64,000 nt of DNA from Haemophilus sputorum CCUG 13788 (GCF_000238795.1 NZ_AFNK01000085.1:1-64000), one strand, 5' to 3'. Numbered from the stretch's first letter, positions 30,505 through 41,573 are shown. A program made the numbers and translations. Notes: generated by a model from the sequence alone, not told the origin.

Positions 30505-30558
30505 AGTGTTCTCTGTTATTCAGTTAATTGGGAGATTATAGCGTAATTTTGGCATAAT

Positions 30559-31320
30559 TTATAGCGGGCTTTCTGTACGACACAGCGCAAGAGTGGCTTC
30601 AATCAATGCTAAGGCAATCGTACCTTTAGGCGGTAATTCTGGCAATGGCTCATCACAATCAAACCATCTTGCATCACAAAGTTCGCTCTCTTGTAGCTTG
30701 ATCTCGCCTGAATCATAATCAGCTAAAAAACCTAACATCAACGAATGCGGGAACGACCACGGCTGGCTACCAAAATAACGAACATTCCGAATTTTCAATC
30801 CACTTTCTTCCCAAACTTCGCGCTGCACGGTTTGCTCAATCGGCTCGCCTGCTTCAACAAATCCAGCCAGCGTGGTATAAATTCCGCCTTTATGGCGCTG
30901 ATGATTGGCTAAAAGAATTTGTCGCCCTTTCCGCACCGCCACAATAATAGACGGAGAAATAGTGGGATAAATTCGGTGCCCACAAGCCTCACACGCCAAA
31001 GCTATTTCAGATTCAGCTAAATGCAATGGTGCAGCACAACGCCCACAAAAACGGTGAGATTGTAAAAATTGGGACAAAGAAACTGCACGATGCAATAAAT
31101 TCGCTTCAGGCTTAGCAATTAACGTGCGTAGAAAAGCAAAATTTCGCATTTCATCACGCGCGTCAGCCTGCACTAAATGCACGGGAAAGCCATTTAATTC
31201 ACCAATCGTTAAGAAATTTCGCCCGCTTAATTGCACTTCATCTGCGCAACCAAACGGTATTTCGCCATTCACTAATGCCACATCAAAATCTTTGGTGATA
31301 ATCCAATATGCCTGTTTCAT
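30559..31320 (-). CDS. nudC: NAD(+) diphosphatase / NAD-capped RNA hydrolase NudC
   Basis: Hydrolyses NADH to NMNH and AMP and removes NAD caps from RNA. Zinc ribbon CGRC...CEAC near residues 93-116, Nudix box GFVEAGEPIEQ to EESGL, and the NADH-specific SQPWSFPHSLM after it. 253 residues. The N-terminal half is divergent, as usual. Confidence 0.95.
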   Translation of the reverse strand: MKQAYWIITKDFDVALVNGEIPFGCADEVQLSGRNFLTIGELNGFPVHLVQADARDEMRNFAFLRTLIAKPEANLLHRAVSLSQFLQSHRFCGRCAAPLHLAESEIALACEACGHRIYPTISPSIIVAVRKGRQILLANHQRHKGGIYTTLAGFVEAGEPIEQTVQREVWEESGLKIRNVRYFGSQPWSFPHSLMLGFLADYDSGEIKLQESELCDARWFDCDEPLPELPPKGTIALALIEATLALCRTESPL

Positions 31321-31330
31321 ATTTGCCTTA

Positions 31331-32047
31331 TTATTTTAATGATTTAAAGAGTCGCTGTTTTTCTGCAAGCGATAATTCTCTAGACTCGCCACTGGCTAAA
31401 TCCCCCAGTTGATAATCGCCCAGTGCTACTCGAATAAGTCGTAATGTCGGAAAGCCAACATGCGCAGTCATGCGCCGTACTTGGCGGTTTTTACCTTCAT
31501 GTAACCCGATTTCTAACCAACTTGTTGGGATCGTCTTTCGCTCACGGATTTTCGGTGCGGTTGACCAATTAAAATCAGGTGGTTCAATCTGGTTCGCTGT
31601 CGCAGGTAATGTAAGTCCATCTTTAAGTTGAACCCCTTTTCGTAAAGCTGTTAACGCCGCTTCATCAGGTACACCTTCTACTTGCACCCAATAAGTTTTA
31701 CGCTTCTCAAATTTCGGATGCGATAAACGATGTTGTAACCAGCCATTATTCGTTAACAAGAGCAGCCCTTCGCTATCTCGATCTAAACGCCCAACCGGAT
31801 AAACATCAGGCGTATGGATAAAATCTTTCAACGTATGTCGCCCTTGCTCATCAGTAAATTGAGTAAGCACGTTATAAGGCTTGTTAAACAGAATAACCAC
31901 TGTATCTTCAATGCTTAAGCGAGGAACAAGCGGTCGTTTTTCTGTTTTTTTTTGCCAACGCTTACCTACACGATTTTGCTCAGTAGGGCTTTTAAAACGC
32001 GCTTGCTTGGTGCCAAATCTTGAGTGACTGGGGCTTATTTTATCCAT
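31331..32047 (-). CDS. rluE: 23S rRNA pseudouridine(2457) synthase RluE
   Basis: RsuA-family pseudouridine synthase: catalytic D89 in [24 protein letters not shown], and [12 protein letters not shown] basic N-terminal extension of about 45 residues precedes the core. The RluE choice over RluB/RluF rests on the lack of an S4 domain and overall length (238). The codons for KRPLVPR contain an uptake sequence (ACAAGCGGTC on the plus strand near 31927). It overlaps fxsA by 13 bases. Confidence 0.88.
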   Translation of the reverse strand: MDKISPSHSRFGTKQARFKSPTEQNRVGKRWQKKTEKRPLVPRLSIEDTVVILFNKPYNVLTQFTDEQGRHTLKDFIHTPDVYPVGRLDRDSEGLLLLTNNGWLQHRLSHPKFEKRKTYWVQVEGVPDEAALTALRKGVQLKDGLTLPATANQIEPPDFNWSTAPKIRERKTIPTSWLEIGLHEGKNRQVRRMTAHVGFPTLRLIRVALGDYQLGDLASGESRELSLAEKQRLFKSLK

Positions 32048-32502
32048 TTGTTTTTATCCTGTTCGCGGGTAAATTCTGCCTCAAACACTTCAGACTCAGC
32101 GCCTTGTTCCGAACGGAATTGTGTAAAACGGGTAAAGCGTACACGATTTTTGAAAAATTTGAAAAACCATAATTTAAACAGTGTCCGAGTAATCGGCAGT
32201 ACCATTAGCACCGCTAAAATATCGCTGAGAAACCCAGGAATAATGAGCAATATCCCCGCCAAAATGAATAGCACGGCATTGATTACTGCATCCGTTGGTA
32301 ATTCGCCTTTTGCTAGCTGCTGACGCACAGCCATTAAGGTATAAGCCCCGCGTAATTTCACAAACCATAATCCAACAAAGGAAATTACAATGAGTAATAA
32401 TAGCGTTGGCAATACCCCTAATGCACTACCGACTTCTACTAATAGCGAAATCTCACAATAAATGTAAAAAATGATGCCTAATAATCCCCATAAAACCGGC
32501 AT
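32035..32502 (-). CDS. fxsA: FxsA family inner-membrane protein
   Basis: 155 residues with an N-terminal membrane segment ([23 protein letters not shown]), further hydrophobic segments to about residue 105 and a hydrophilic charged tail. The E. coli protein, when overproduced, relieves phage T7 exclusion by the F plasmid; native role unknown. The end overlaps the rluE start, and pepQ lies 9 bases upstream, so pepQ-fxsA-rluE may be one transcript. Confidence 0.88.
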   Translation of the reverse strand: MPVLWGLLGIIFYIYCEISLLVEVGSALGVLPTLLLLIVISFVGLWFVKLRGAYTLMAVRQQLAKGELPTDAVINAVLFILAGILLIIPGFLSDILAVLMVLPITRTLFKLWFFKFFKNRVRFTRFTQFRSEQGAESEVFEAEFTREQDKNKWIK

Positions 32503-32511
32503 AATTCCTCC

Positions 32512-33852
32512 TTAAGCGTTGAGTGTTATCAACGCTTTTTCAGTTAAATTCTCCGCACCTTCAGGGCGAATAACAATGTTATCTTCACTACGAATCCCAC
32601 CATAAGCCGAAAAATCCGCAATTTTCTGCCAATTAAATGTATGGCCTAAATGTGATGATTTCCATGGCGCTAATAACATCTCAATAAAATAGAAACCGGG
32701 TTCAACCGTTAACACCATACCTGGCTGTAGATCTCGCAAACAGCGCAAACTTGGATAAGCTTCAGGTGGACGTTTTTGTGTGCCCCGCGCATTTTGCATA
32801 AAACCGCCAACATCATGCACTTGCAAGCCCAATAAATGCCCTAGCCCATGTGGGAAAAATGCTCTTGAAATACCCTCTTCAAAAATCTGTTCCGGGCTTA
32901 ACCGCACAAAATCAAAATCGTGAAGCAATTTCGCCATCCATTGATGCATCTGTGTATGATATTGTAGATAATTCACGCCCACGCGCATTTGCTGAATAAT
33001 TTCATGTTTAAAACCGTCAACAGCTTTAATCAGTGCCGCAAATTCACTTTGCGGATCAGCTGCATAAGTCCGCGTAATGTCTGAAGCATAATTGAGATGC
33101 GTTGCACCAGCATCAATTAAAAAACTGTGGCGAGAACTTGGCGCGAAAAGTTCAAGCTCGGTGTAATGCAAAATAGCCGCATGCGCGTTTAATGCTACAA
33201 TATTGCCATATGGCAGTTCACTTTCAAGTTGCCCACTCGCTTGCAAATAAGCTAAATGAATCTCTCGCTCACTGCGACCTTCTAAAAAAGCCTGTTTCAC
33301 GGCATGATGCCCTTTTAATGCGGGAAATTGCGCTTGATAGAGTTGTTCAATCTCAAATTCCGTTTTGATTGAGCGTGCAAAATGCAGTATATTCAGCGCC
33401 TTTTGTGAGTTAATTGCACCAAAACCAAGAGATTTTGCGAGTTCTTCATCTTCGCCAATAAATAAACAAGCGGTCGGATTTTCAATCCATTTTGCAATGT
33501 CTTGGGCATCGTGAAAAATCACCCAATCAAATGCTTCACTGAAAAATGCTTCCGTGGGTGGTGTAGGCGCACAATGCCAATAATCTTGCGGCGCATAGAA
33601 ATAAATTTTCGGTTTATTCACGCCATCTAAATAAAGCCAGCTATTTTCCGCTTTAGCATACGGAAAAAAATAATTAAAATGCGGGTTAATTTTAAACGGT
33701 GCAGTTAAATCATCTTGAAAATAGCGATAACTCACCCCTGCATGAATCCAAATACCTTGAAGAAAATGGCTTTCTAGAATTTGTCTAACGTGCTGTTGTA
33801 GCTGCGCTAAATGTTCGGAAAACCGTTGTGATAAATCATTTTGTTTTAGCAT
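32512..33852 (-). CDS. pepQ: Xaa-Pro dipeptidase
   Basis: Metallopeptidase cleaving X-Pro dipeptides. The pita-bread catalytic domain shows [19 protein letters not shown] (two metal Asp), [16 protein letters not shown] (His), LTVEPGFYF and GGIRSEDN (Glu residues). Starting at [10 protein letters not shown] (33850-33852) gives 446 residues, close to the E. coli 443. An earlier in-frame start at 33885 would overlap the divergent tusA start, so the later one is preferred, though its ribosome site is weak. Confidence 0.93.
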   Translation of the reverse strand: MLKQNDLSQRFSEHLAQLQQHVRQILESHFLQGIWIHAGVSYRYFQDDLTAPFKINPHFNYFFPYAKAENSWLYLDGVNKPKIYFYAPQDYWHCAPTPPTEAFFSEAFDWVIFHDAQDIAKWIENPTACLFIGEDEELAKSLGFGAINSQKALNILHFARSIKTEFEIEQLYQAQFPALKGHHAVKQAFLEGRSEREIHLAYLQASGQLESELPYGNIVALNAHAAILHYTELELFAPSSRHSFLIDAGATHLNYASDITRTYAADPQSEFAALIKAVDGFKHEIIQQMRVGVNYLQYHTQMHQWMAKLLHDFDFVRLSPEQIFEEGISRAFFPHGLGHLLGLQVHDVGGFMQNARGTQKRPPEAYPSLRCLRDLQPGMVLTVEPGFYFIEMLLAPWKSSHLGHTFNWQKIADFSAYGGIRSEDNIVIRPEGAENLTEKALITLNA

Positions 33853-33861
33853 AGGAAAACC

Positions 33862-34104
33862 ATGAGAGAGATTGAAATTAGTCAAACTTTAGATACCGTT
33901 GGGCTTCGCTGTCCAGAGCCCGTGATGCTTACCCGTAAGGCAATTCGCCACCTCAATGATGGCGATGTACTTTATATTTTAGCTGACGACCCTGCTACAA
34001 CCCGCGATATCCCTAGCTTTTGTGCCTTTATGGATCACCAGCTGCTGGCTAGTCAAACTGAAACCTTACCTTATCAATATTGGGTCAAAAAAGGGCTAGC
34101 CTAG
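33862..34104 (+). CDS. tusA: Sulfur carrier protein TusA
   Basis: Accepts persulfide sulfur from IscS for tRNA 2-thiouridine and other uses. 80 residues with the active C17 in [18 protein letters not shown] precedes the ATG, which lies only nine bases from the divergent pepQ start. The last codon shares a CTAG with the convergent methyltransferase gene, each reading TAG from it. Confidence 0.95.
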   Translation: MREIEISQTLDTVGLRCPEPVMLTRKAIRHLNDGDVLYILADDPATTRDIPSFCAFMDHQLLASQTETLPYQYWVKKGLA

Positions 34105-34850
34105 CGTTTTTTCGCTTTAACAAATAGCAATGGCGGACGGTGTTGTAAATCTTTAAATTCCTGATGCCATTGCGTTTGATTAGCTAACATAGGCTCTTCA
34201 ACCTGCTCAATCTCAAAGCCTGCAGCAATAAGTTGATTAAGAATCGTCGCCATCGTGCGATGATAGGTTTTAAACGATTGTTGAAACCAAGCCCGCTCAC
34301 GCACACCCTCTTCGCGATAATAATTTAAGCGATAAGCCACTTGCTGCTTTTCTGCATTTTTTTCCCAACGATAACCTTGTCGATAACACGTCACAATTGG
34401 GTGTTCTTGCGAGAAAATTAACGTGCCGCAAGCGGTCAATTTTGCAGAAATTTTTGCTAACAGCTCAGGAAAATCTTCAATGTAGTGAAAAGCAAATGAG
34501 CTAGTAATTACATCAAATTCGTTTTCAGCAATCTCATCTAACTTTTCCATTGGCAAAGCATAAAAAGCCATTTCTGCAGTTGATGTCTGCGCGCGTAAAC
34601 GTGCTTCAGCCGCTTCTAGCATACGTTCTGAAAGGTCTAAACCCACGACTTGCCGAGCCCCTTTTGCTAAATAATGTGCTAAGTGTTCGCCCGTGCCACA
34701 GCCTAAATCCAGCACCCGTTTACCAGATAGATTCGGTAAAAGTGAAAACATCATCGGTTTTTCGACCACTTCATTCATACTTATCGGATTTTGGCGTAGC
34801 TGCTGATAGCGCTCAAAAAAAATGGGGGTGTCGTAAATACTTTTTTGCAT
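34101..34850 (-). CDS. Class I SAM-dependent methyltransferase
   Basis: 249 residues. Motif [12 protein letters not shown] near residue 47, [15 protein letters not shown] (motif II), and [15 protein letters not shown] in the BioC/UbiE-like style. Substrate cannot be told from the sequence. A TTG start six codons earlier is possible, but the ATG at 34848-34850 is preferred. Convergent with tusA with a 4-base overlap. Confidence 0.85.
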   Translation of the reverse strand: MQKSIYDTPIFFERYQQLRQNPISMNEVVEKPMMFSLLPNLSGKRVLDLGCGTGEHLAHYLAKGARQVVGLDLSERMLEAAEARLRAQTSTAEMAFYALPMEKLDEIAENEFDVITSSFAFHYIEDFPELLAKISAKLTACGTLIFSQEHPIVTCYRQGYRWEKNAEKQQVAYRLNYYREEGVRERAWFQQSFKTYHRTMATILNQLIAAGFEIEQVEEPMLANQTQWHQEFKDLQHRPPLLFVKAKKR

Positions 34851-34974
34851 AGCAATAGGTTTTATCAAAACAATAGGCGCTATTCTACTGCATTTTTACG
34901 CTTAGTTATTCCTTTATCTTGCTAATTTCATTATAATCAAACCCCTTATTCGTTCTTTAAAATCTGGTGGAAAT

Positions 34975-35787
34975 ATGAACCCAATGTTAAACATTGCTAT
35001 TCGTGCTGCACGAAAAGCAGGCAATATTATTGCAAAAGGCTATGAGCAAGCGCCAAGCGAGACTGAAGTTGCTCAAAAAAGTACAAATGATTATGTGACT
35101 GAAATTGATAAAGCGGCAGAAGCGGCGATTATCGAAGTCATTCGTAAATCTTACCCAGACCACGCTATCGTAGCGGAAGAATCTGGTATTTTAGATGGCG
35201 AAAATAAAAACGTGCAGTGGGTAATTGATCCACTAGATGGCACAACCAACTTCGTTAAACGCTTACCGCATTTCTGTGTGTCGATTGCTATTCGCGAAAA
35301 TGGCCGCACCACTGTCGGCGTAGTGTACGATCCTATCCGTAATGAACTTTTCACTGCTGTGCGTGGCGAAGGCGCAAAACTCAATGAGTTCCGTCTACGC
35401 GTGGATAGCAGCCGCCGTGATCTAAGCGGTACTGTATTAGCAACCGGTTTCCCATTTAAAGCCACTAAACATCGTGCAGCGCACTTAAATATGCTTGAAG
35501 GCTTAATGAACCAAGGCGTAGCAGATTTCCGCCGTACGGGTTCAGCCGCGCTTGATTTAGCATATGTTGCAGCAAACCGTATTGATGGTTACTTTGAAAT
35601 TGGTTTAAAACCATGGGATTGCGCAGCAGGCGATTTAATCGCGCGTGAAGCTGGTGCGATCGTATGTAACTTTGTTGGTGGCACCGATTACTTAAAATCT
35701 GGTAACGTAGTGGCAGGCCCAGCACGTGTGGTTAAAGAAATCTTAAACGCACTTCAACCCACTTTAACTGAAGATCTTAAAGGTTAA
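34975..35787 (+). CDS. suhB: Inositol-1-monophosphatase SuhB
   Basis: Mg-dependent phosphatase that also joins the Nus antitermination complex in enterobacteria. Metal ligands E69 in AEESG, D85 and D88 in WVIDPLDGTTNF, and Asp in LKPWDCAAGDLIAREAG. 270 residues. It shares its fold with CysQ elsewhere in this window; the FVKRLPHFCVSIA segment marks it as SuhB. Confidence 0.95.
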   Translation: MNPMLNIAIRAARKAGNIIAKGYEQAPSETEVAQKSTNDYVTEIDKAAEAAIIEVIRKSYPDHAIVAEESGILDGENKNVQWVIDPLDGTTNFVKRLPHFCVSIAIRENGRTTVGVVYDPIRNELFTAVRGEGAKLNEFRLRVDSSRRDLSGTVLATGFPFKATKHRAAHLNMLEGLMNQGVADFRRTGSAALDLAYVAANRIDGYFEIGLKPWDCAAGDLIAREAGAIVCNFVGGTDYLKSGNVVAGPARVVKEILNALQPTLTEDLKG

Positions 35788-35799
35788 TCACGCATCAGC

Positions 35800-35872
35800 G
35801 CGGTTAGGAATTTACAAGCGGTCAATTATTTCCACTTTGTTGCAAAAATGTTAGAGTGACCGACCTAACCGC
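35800..35872 (+). repeat. Long-range inverted repeat before dxs
   Basis: GCGGTTAGG (35800-35808) is the exact complement of CCTAACCGC (35864-35872). The 55-base loop contains an uptake sequence with its T-rich and TTGCAAAA extension. It ends about 35 bases before the dxs ATG. It may shape the dxs leader or end suhB transcription weakly; there is no T-run. Confidence 0.45.
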
Positions 35873-35908
35873 CTTGCGTTGAGTTTCTATTGATAAAAGA
35901 TAAACATT

Positions 35909-37768
35909 ATGCAAAAAAATTATCCCCTATTAAGCCAAATTGACTCGCCGGAAGCCCTCCGTTTGCTCGATAAAGATCAATTACAAACGCTTGCTGACGA
36001 GCTTCGCGCCTACTTATTAGAATGCGTCAGCCAAAGTAGTGGGCATCTTGCCTCTGGCTTAGGGGTAGTTGAGCTAACTATCGCCTTGCATTATGTTTAT
36101 CAAACCCCATTCGACCAGCTTATTTGGGACGTCGGGCATCAAGCCTATCCACATAAAATTCTAACTGGTCGTCGTGATCAAATTAAAACCATTCGCCAAA
36201 AAGACGGTATCCATCCATTCCCATGGCGCGAAGAAAGCGTTTATGATGTGTTAAGCGTAGGACATTCCTCAACCTCTATCAGTGCCGGATTAGGCATTGC
36301 GGTCGCGGCTCAAAAAGAAAATGCCGGTCGCCAAACCGTTTGTGTTATTGGTGATGGCGCTATTACTGCGGGAATGGCATTTGAAGCACTAAACCATGCA
36401 GGCGCATTGCACACAGATATGTTGGTTATTCTCAACGACAACGAAATGTCTATTTCTGAAAACGTTGGCGCACTGAATAACCATCTCGCGCAAATTTTCT
36501 CTGGTTCACTTTATACCACCGTGCGTGATGGCAGTAAAAAGGTGTTAGAGAAAGTCCCTTCTCCAATAAAAAACTTCATGAAAAAAACCGAAGAGCATAT
36601 GAAAGGGGTGATTTCTCCTGTCAGTACGCTTTTTGAAGAGCTTGGGTTTAATTATATCGGGCCTGTAGATGGGCATAACATCGAAGAATTGGTGAAAACA
36701 CTTAAAAATATGCGTGAGCTCAAAGGCCCACAATTCTTACATGTTCGCACCAAAAAAGGGAAAGGTTATCAACCTGCAGAAAATGATCCTATCGGCTATC
36801 ATGGCGTACCAAAATTTGATCCTGCTAGCGGTCAACTGCCAAAAGCGAAAAGCATTCCAACCTATTCCGATATTTTCGGCCAATGGTTATGCGAAACGGC
36901 TGAACAAGATACTAAGCTCATCGGCATTACCCCTGCTATGCGTGAAGGCTCAGGCATGGTGGAATTTTCTAAACGCTTCCCTGAACAATATTTTGATGTT
37001 GCCATTGCCGAACAACATGCAGTTACCTTTGCGGCAGGGTTAGCGATTGCTGGCTACAAACCGGTCGTTGCCATTTATTCTAGTTTCTTACAACGTGCTT
37101 ACGATCAGCTGATTCATGATGTGGCTATTCAAAATCTACCTGTGATTTTTGCAATTGACCGTGCCGGTATTGTAGGAGCGGACGGTCAAACCCACCAAGG
37201 CGCGTTTGACTTAAGCTTTATGCGTTGTATTCCGAATATGACTATTATGACGCCAAGCGATGAAAACGAAATGCGTCAAATGTTATATACGGCTTATCAG
37301 ATGAATACGCCAACTGCAGTACGCTATCCAAGAGGTAACGCTAAAGGTGTGGCGCTTGAGCCGATGGAATCTTTAGAAATTGGTAAAGGCAAACTTATCC
37401 GCCAAGGCGAAAAAGTGGCTATTCTCAACTTTGGTACGTTCTTAACTGAAGCTCAAAAAGTGGCTGAAGCAGGCAACTATACCTTAGCCGATATGCGCTT
37501 TGTCAAACCACTTGATGAAGCCTTAATCCAAGAACTAGCAAACAGCCATGATTTACTAGTAACGCTAGAAGAAAATGCTATCCAAGGTGGTGCTGGCTCT
37601 GCAGTAAATGAATATTTGCAAAAAATTGGCAAAATCAAACCGCTTGTCATGCTTGGTATTCCAGACGAATTTATCCCACAATCTACCCAACAAGAAGCCT
37701 ATGAAGCACTTGGATTAGATAGTGCAGGTATCAAACAAAAAATCGAACAAGCATTAGCAAATCGTTAA
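35909..37768 (+). CDS. dxs: 1-deoxy-D-xylulose-5-phosphate synthase
   Basis: First enzyme of the non-mevalonate isoprenoid pathway, thiamine-diphosphate dependent. [15 protein letters not shown] near residue 76, ThDP motif [15 protein letters not shown] near 151, and the transketolase central domain with [14 protein letters not shown] near 425. 619 residues (E. coli 620). Unlike E. coli it is not next to ispA. Confidence 0.96.
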   Translation: MQKNYPLLSQIDSPEALRLLDKDQLQTLADELRAYLLECVSQSSGHLASGLGVVELTIALHYVYQTPFDQLIWDVGHQAYPHKILTGRRDQIKTIRQKDGIHPFPWREESVYDVLSVGHSSTSISAGLGIAVAAQKENAGRQTVCVIGDGAITAGMAFEALNHAGALHTDMLVILNDNEMSISENVGALNNHLAQIFSGSLYTTVRDGSKKVLEKVPSPIKNFMKKTEEHMKGVISPVSTLFEELGFNYIGPVDGHNIEELVKTLKNMRELKGPQFLHVRTKKGKGYQPAENDPIGYHGVPKFDPASGQLPKAKSIPTYSDIFGQWLCETAEQDTKLIGITPAMREGSGMVEFSKRFPEQYFDVAIAEQHAVTFAAGLAIAGYKPVVAIYSSFLQRAYDQLIHDVAIQNLPVIFAIDRAGIVGADGQTHQGAFDLSFMRCIPNMTIMTPSDENEMRQMLYTAYQMNTPTAVRYPRGNAKGVALEPMESLEIGKGKLIRQGEKVAILNFGTFLTEAQKVAEAGNYTLADMRFVKPLDEALIQELANSHDLLVTLEENAIQGGAGSAVNEYLQKIGKIKPLVMLGIPDEFIPQSTQQEAYEALGLDSAGIKQKIEQALANR

Positions 37769-37781
37769 TGACTCATAACAC

Positions 37782-37822
37782 AAGCGGTCGAATTCGCAAA
37801 TTTTTTGCAAATTCGACCGCTT
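37782..37822. terminator. Head-to-head uptake-sequence terminator between dxs and nnrD
   Basis: The 19-base arms 37782-37800 and 37804-37822 are complementary with one mismatch and a 3-base loop; each arm is an uptake core plus its GCAAA-type extension. It separates two convergent genes, and ACTTTTAG follows on the plus strand. It is the longest such stem in the window. Confidence 0.85.
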
Positions 37823-37836
37823 ACTTTTAGAAAAAC

Positions 37837-38664
37837 TTAAATCACCAATTTAAGATAAGCAGAAATCTCACCGATAATCTCAGTAGGAAGGACGACATGC
37901 TGAGTTTTAGCTAATTGCTCAGCAATATAGCTATGTAGATAAACGGCAGTGCAAACGGCTTGTTCCGATTGTTTTGGATATTGCGCAAGCAACCCTGTAA
38001 TCATGCCAGCAAGCGTATCTCCCATTCCCCCTGTTGCCATTGCAGGCGTTCCAACATCAATACAAAGTGGCTCATGATTGAGCAAATAAAGCGTTGTACC
38101 ATGTTTTTTGAGAATCACATTAAGTTGTAATCGGCTGACGGCGTGTAGATTGTTGGCTGGCGTTTGCGCATCAATCGCTAAACCAGAAAGGCGTTCCCAC
38201 TCTTTTTGATGCGGAGTTGCCCAAATGGGAAATTCATAATGATTCTGTGAATATTTGGCAAATAAGGTAATGGCATCGCCATCAATAATCAGCTTTTGCG
38301 ACGGCTGTAAATGGCTCAGCACTAGGTCTAATAATGTCGTAGCTTGTTCACTTAACCCTAAACCGCAGCCAATAAGTACTACATCTGATTGATGAAGCTT
38401 TTCCAGCAATAACTCGGTATTTTCCCAGTCAATTACCATTGCTTCAGGTAAATGGCAATGTAATGCGGTATGATTTGAAGCGTCGGTTGCCACTGTGGTT
38501 AAACCCGCACCACTATGCACAGCAGCTTTCGCTGCCATCATCATCGCTCCGCCCATATTCGCATTACCACCAATCAATAAAACTCTACCATAATCCCCTT
38601 TATGCGAATCAGCTTGTCGTTTAGGCAGTTTATGCAGAATATCTTCATAGCGGAGCATTTTCAT
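37837..38664 (-). CDS. nnrD: ADP-dependent NAD(P)H-hydrate dehydratase
   Basis: Repairs hydrated NAD(P)H. Ribokinase-like fold: GDYGRVLLIGGNANMGGA near residue 22, ATPHQKEWERL mid-protein, and the catalytic GGMGDTLAGMITGLL near 215. 275 residues from the ATG at 38662-38664, which has AAGGAG upstream. The epimerase half (NnrE) found fused in E. coli is absent, so it must be encoded elsewhere. Confidence 0.92.
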   Translation of the reverse strand: MKMLRYEDILHKLPKRQADSHKGDYGRVLLIGGNANMGGAMMMAAKAAVHSGAGLTTVATDASNHTALHCHLPEAMVIDWENTELLLEKLHQSDVVLIGCGLGLSEQATTLLDLVLSHLQPSQKLIIDGDAITLFAKYSQNHYEFPIWATPHQKEWERLSGLAIDAQTPANNLHAVSRLQLNVILKKHGTTLYLLNHEPLCIDVGTPAMATGGMGDTLAGMITGLLAQYPKQSEQAVCTAVYLHSYIAEQLAKTQHVVLPTEIIGEISAYLKLVI

Positions 38665-38674
38665 CTTTATCTCC

Positions 38675-39601
38675 TTAATCCAATACAATCAACCCTGGTA
38701 AAGTGGCAAAGCTTTGTGCTTTGACTGTATTGTGGAAATCTTCTAAATAGGCACTATGCGCATCGTGCGCCCTGATCGCACCATATAAATTACTATACAA
38801 ACCTTGTTCAGTAATTTTATTTGCAACCACATAACCTAACTCTAAATAAGGTTTCACCGCCCAATAAGGTAGCGTTGCGATACCTCGCTTGCTTGCCACT
38901 AATTGAATAATCGCAATGGTGAGTTCAGTCGTTCGGCGTTTAGGTGAAATCCCCGCAGGTTTAAGTACTTGGCGCAGTAAATCTAACATATCATCCGGAA
39001 CAGGATAGGTAATCCAAGTTTCTTCTTTGAAATCTTCCGCCGCCCAAATTGGTTTGGTTGCCAAAGGATGATCTTTCGCACAAATGCCGACCATTTCATA
39101 AGAAAATAACGGCTTATAAATCACATTCGGATTATCTTCCATTTCAGAGACCACCGCCCAATCCGAACGGTCGCTCAGCAATAAGCCAACTGGGTCGGTA
39201 TGGAAACCAGAAACAATATCTAGTTCCACTAGCGGCCAGCTTTGACGGAAAGTCGCCATAGCAGGCATAAGCCAATCAAAGCAAGTATGGCATTCAATTG
39301 AAATGCGAAGATTGCCGAGCTCGCCTTGTTTCACACGCACTAAGTCCCGTTCAACATCACGAATTTTAGGCAGAATCTCATAGGCAAGCGCTAAAAGACG
39401 CTCCCCTGCCGGCGTAAAACGAATCGGGGTAGTTTTACGCTCAAACAAAGTTAAATCATATTGGCTTTCTAACACATTAATTTGGTGAGAAAGAGCCGAT
39501 TGCGTTAAATGCAAGCGTTTCGCGGCTAATGATAAATTGCCGCTTTCTTTAATTGCCACTAACGTACGTAAATGACGGATTTCAAGGAAAATTGGTTTCA
39601 T
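38675..39601 (-). CDS. metR: LysR-family regulator MetR
   Basis: 308 residues: N-terminal winged helix with LAAKRLHLTQSALSHQINVLE (28-48) and FERKTTPIRFTPAGE, then a substrate domain with RISIECHTCFDWLMPAM, the MetR-typical segment. MetR activates methionine genes with homocysteine as co-regulator. Ten bases upstream of nnrD on the same strand; they may be cotranscribed. Confidence 0.9.
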   Translation of the reverse strand: MKPIFLEIRHLRTLVAIKESGNLSLAAKRLHLTQSALSHQINVLESQYDLTLFERKTTPIRFTPAGERLLALAYEILPKIRDVERDLVRVKQGELGNLRISIECHTCFDWLMPAMATFRQSWPLVELDIVSGFHTDPVGLLLSDRSDWAVVSEMEDNPNVIYKPLFSYEMVGICAKDHPLATKPIWAAEDFKEETWITYPVPDDMLDLLRQVLKPAGISPKRRTTELTIAIIQLVASKRGIATLPYWAVKPYLELGYVVANKITEQGLYSNLYGAIRAHDAHSAYLEDFHNTVKAQSFATLPGLIVLD

Positions 39602-39668
39602 AATGTAAGACTAAGCGGTAATTTTTGCAAAAGTCTGATGAAAAACTACCGCTTGTAAAAAGCTAAAC

Positions 39669-41309
39669 TTAACGCCAAGCTTTGTATTGGTTAATTAAAC
39701 CATTGGTTGAGCTGTCGTGACTTTCAACTGACTCACTGCCTTTTAACTCAGGTAAAATGCGGTTAGCAAGTTGTTTGCCAAGTTCAACACCCCATTGGTC
39801 AAAGCTGTAAATGTTGAAAATTACACCTTGTACGAAAATTTTATGTTCATACATGGCAATCAATGCACCTAAGCTGTAAGGCGTAATTTTTTGCAATAAA
39901 ATCGAGTTAGTTGGTTTGTTGCCCGTAAATACTTTAAACGGCACAATTTCTTTAACTGATTCAAGTGATTTTCCTGCTGCTAAAAATTCTTCTTCAACCG
40001 CTTGTTTAGATTTACCAAAAGCAAGGGCTTCAGTTTGTGCAAAGAAGTTAGACAACAATTTTTCATGATGATCACTTAATGGATTGTGTGTTTGCGCTGG
40101 CGCAATAAAATCACAAGGAATGATTTTCGTACCTTGGTGAATCAATTGATAAAATGCGTGTTGGCCATTAGTACCCGGCTCACCCCAAACAATTGGGCCA
40201 GTTTGATAATTCACAACTTTACCGTCACGCCCTACATATTTTCCGTTTGACTCCATATTGCCTTGTTGGAAGTACGCCGCAAAACGATGTAAATATTGAT
40301 CATATGGCAATAATGCTTCTGTTTCTGCACCTAAGAAGTTGCTATTCCAAATGCCGATAAGCGCTAAAATGGTTGGAATATTTTTCTCAGCTGGTGCGTG
40401 TCTGAAATGGTTATCCATCGCATGCGCACCAGATAACAATTGTTCAAACTGCTCAAAACCAATAGAAAGGGCAATAGATAATCCAATCGCTGACCATAAA
40501 GAATAACGGCCACCAACCCAATCCCAGAATTCAAACATATTGGCCGTATCAATACCAAATTTTTCCACTTCTTTCGCATTGGTAGAAAGCGCTACGAAAT
40601 GTTTAGCTACCGCAGATTCATCTTTTGCTGCTGCTAAAAGCCAATCACGAGCCGAATGCGCGTTAGTCATGGTTTCTTGGGTGGTAAAGGTTTTAGAAGC
40701 CACTAATACTAACGTTGTTTCTGGGTTTACTTTTTTGAGCGTTTCGGCAATATGTGTGCCATCCACATTTGACACAAAATGCACGTTTAAATGATTTTTA
40801 TAAGGGCGTAATGCTTCTGTCACCATATAAGGACCAAGATCAGAACCACCAATACCAATATTGATAACATCTGTAATCGCCTTACCCGTATAACCTTTCC
40901 ATTCGCCAGAAATGACTCTTTGGCAGAATGCTTTCATTTTAGCTAAAACAGCATTGACTTCAGGCATTACATCTTTACCATCAACCAATACTGGCGTATT
41001 GCTACGATTACGCAATGCAGTGTGTAATACCGCGCGATTTTCAGTATAGTTAATTTTCTCTCCACTAAACATAGCTTCTTTCGCTTGCGCTAAACCACAT
41101 TCTTCAGCTAATTGTTGTAATAACGCTAAAGTAGTTTCATTCACTGCATTTTTAGAAAAATCGACTAAAATTTGATCTTCGAAATTGACATGATATTGTG
41201 AAAAACGTTGTGGGTTTGCTTGAAATAATTTGGCAATAGTTAGGTTTTCAGCTTGATGCGCAGTTAATGCCTGCCATGCCGCTGTTTGGGTCGGGTTGAT
41301 TTTTTTCAT
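39669..41309 (-). CDS. pgi: Glucose-6-phosphate isomerase
   Basis: Interconverts glucose 6-phosphate and fructose 6-phosphate. GIGGSDLGP near residue 153, [13 protein letters not shown] near 265, Glu in GNMESNGK, His in [15 protein letters not shown] and Lys in [11 protein letters not shown]. 546 residues. AAGGAT lies upstream of the ATG. Confidence 0.97.
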   Translation of the reverse strand: MKKINPTQTAAWQALTAHQAENLTIAKLFQANPQRFSQYHVNFEDQILVDFSKNAVNETTLALLQQLAEECGLAQAKEAMFSGEKINYTENRAVLHTALRNRSNTPVLVDGKDVMPEVNAVLAKMKAFCQRVISGEWKGYTGKAITDVINIGIGGSDLGPYMVTEALRPYKNHLNVHFVSNVDGTHIAETLKKVNPETTLVLVASKTFTTQETMTNAHSARDWLLAAAKDESAVAKHFVALSTNAKEVEKFGIDTANMFEFWDWVGGRYSLWSAIGLSIALSIGFEQFEQLLSGAHAMDNHFRHAPAEKNIPTILALIGIWNSNFLGAETEALLPYDQYLHRFAAYFQQGNMESNGKYVGRDGKVVNYQTGPIVWGEPGTNGQHAFYQLIHQGTKIIPCDFIAPAQTHNPLSDHHEKLLSNFFAQTEALAFGKSKQAVEEEFLAAGKSLESVKEIVPFKVFTGNKPTNSILLQKITPYSLGALIAMYEHKIFVQGVIFNIYSFDQWGVELGKQLANRILPELKGSESVESHDSSTNGLINQYKAWR

Positions 41310-41457
41310 AACATATCCTTCAGTGCTTAGAAATCGTTAGTAACGGGGGAAAAATCCCTCATAATGCGTAAATTCTAATAAATTTTGAAAGAAATCTAAA
41401 GAAGAAATAGGCTATTGAATAGATTTACTGAAGAAAATGAATAAAATAGAAGAAAGA

Positions 41458-41532
41458 TGGCTGGGGTACTAGGATTCGAACCTAGGGATGCCGAGATCAA
41501 AACCCGGTGCCTTACCGCTTGGCGATACCCCA
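41458..41532 (-). tRNA. tRNA-Gln (TTG), copy 2
   Basis: 75 bases with encoded CCA; acceptor TGGGGTA pairs with TACCCCA, T-loop GGTTCGAATCC, anticodon TTG in GGGTTTTGATC. Last gene of the tRNA operon. Its mature sequence appears identical to the copy 41 bases away. Confidence 0.96.
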
Positions 41533-41541
41533 AAAGAAAAA

Positions 41542-41556
41542 CTAACCATTGGTTAG
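41542..41556 (-). repeat. Palindrome between the two tRNA-Gln genes
   Basis: CTAACCA-T-TGGTTAG forms a 7-bp stem in the 41-base spacer between the Gln tRNAs. It may mark a processing site in the precursor; no T-run, so not a terminator. Confidence 0.5.
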
Positions 41557-41573
41557 CTTACTAAGATAAGAAG

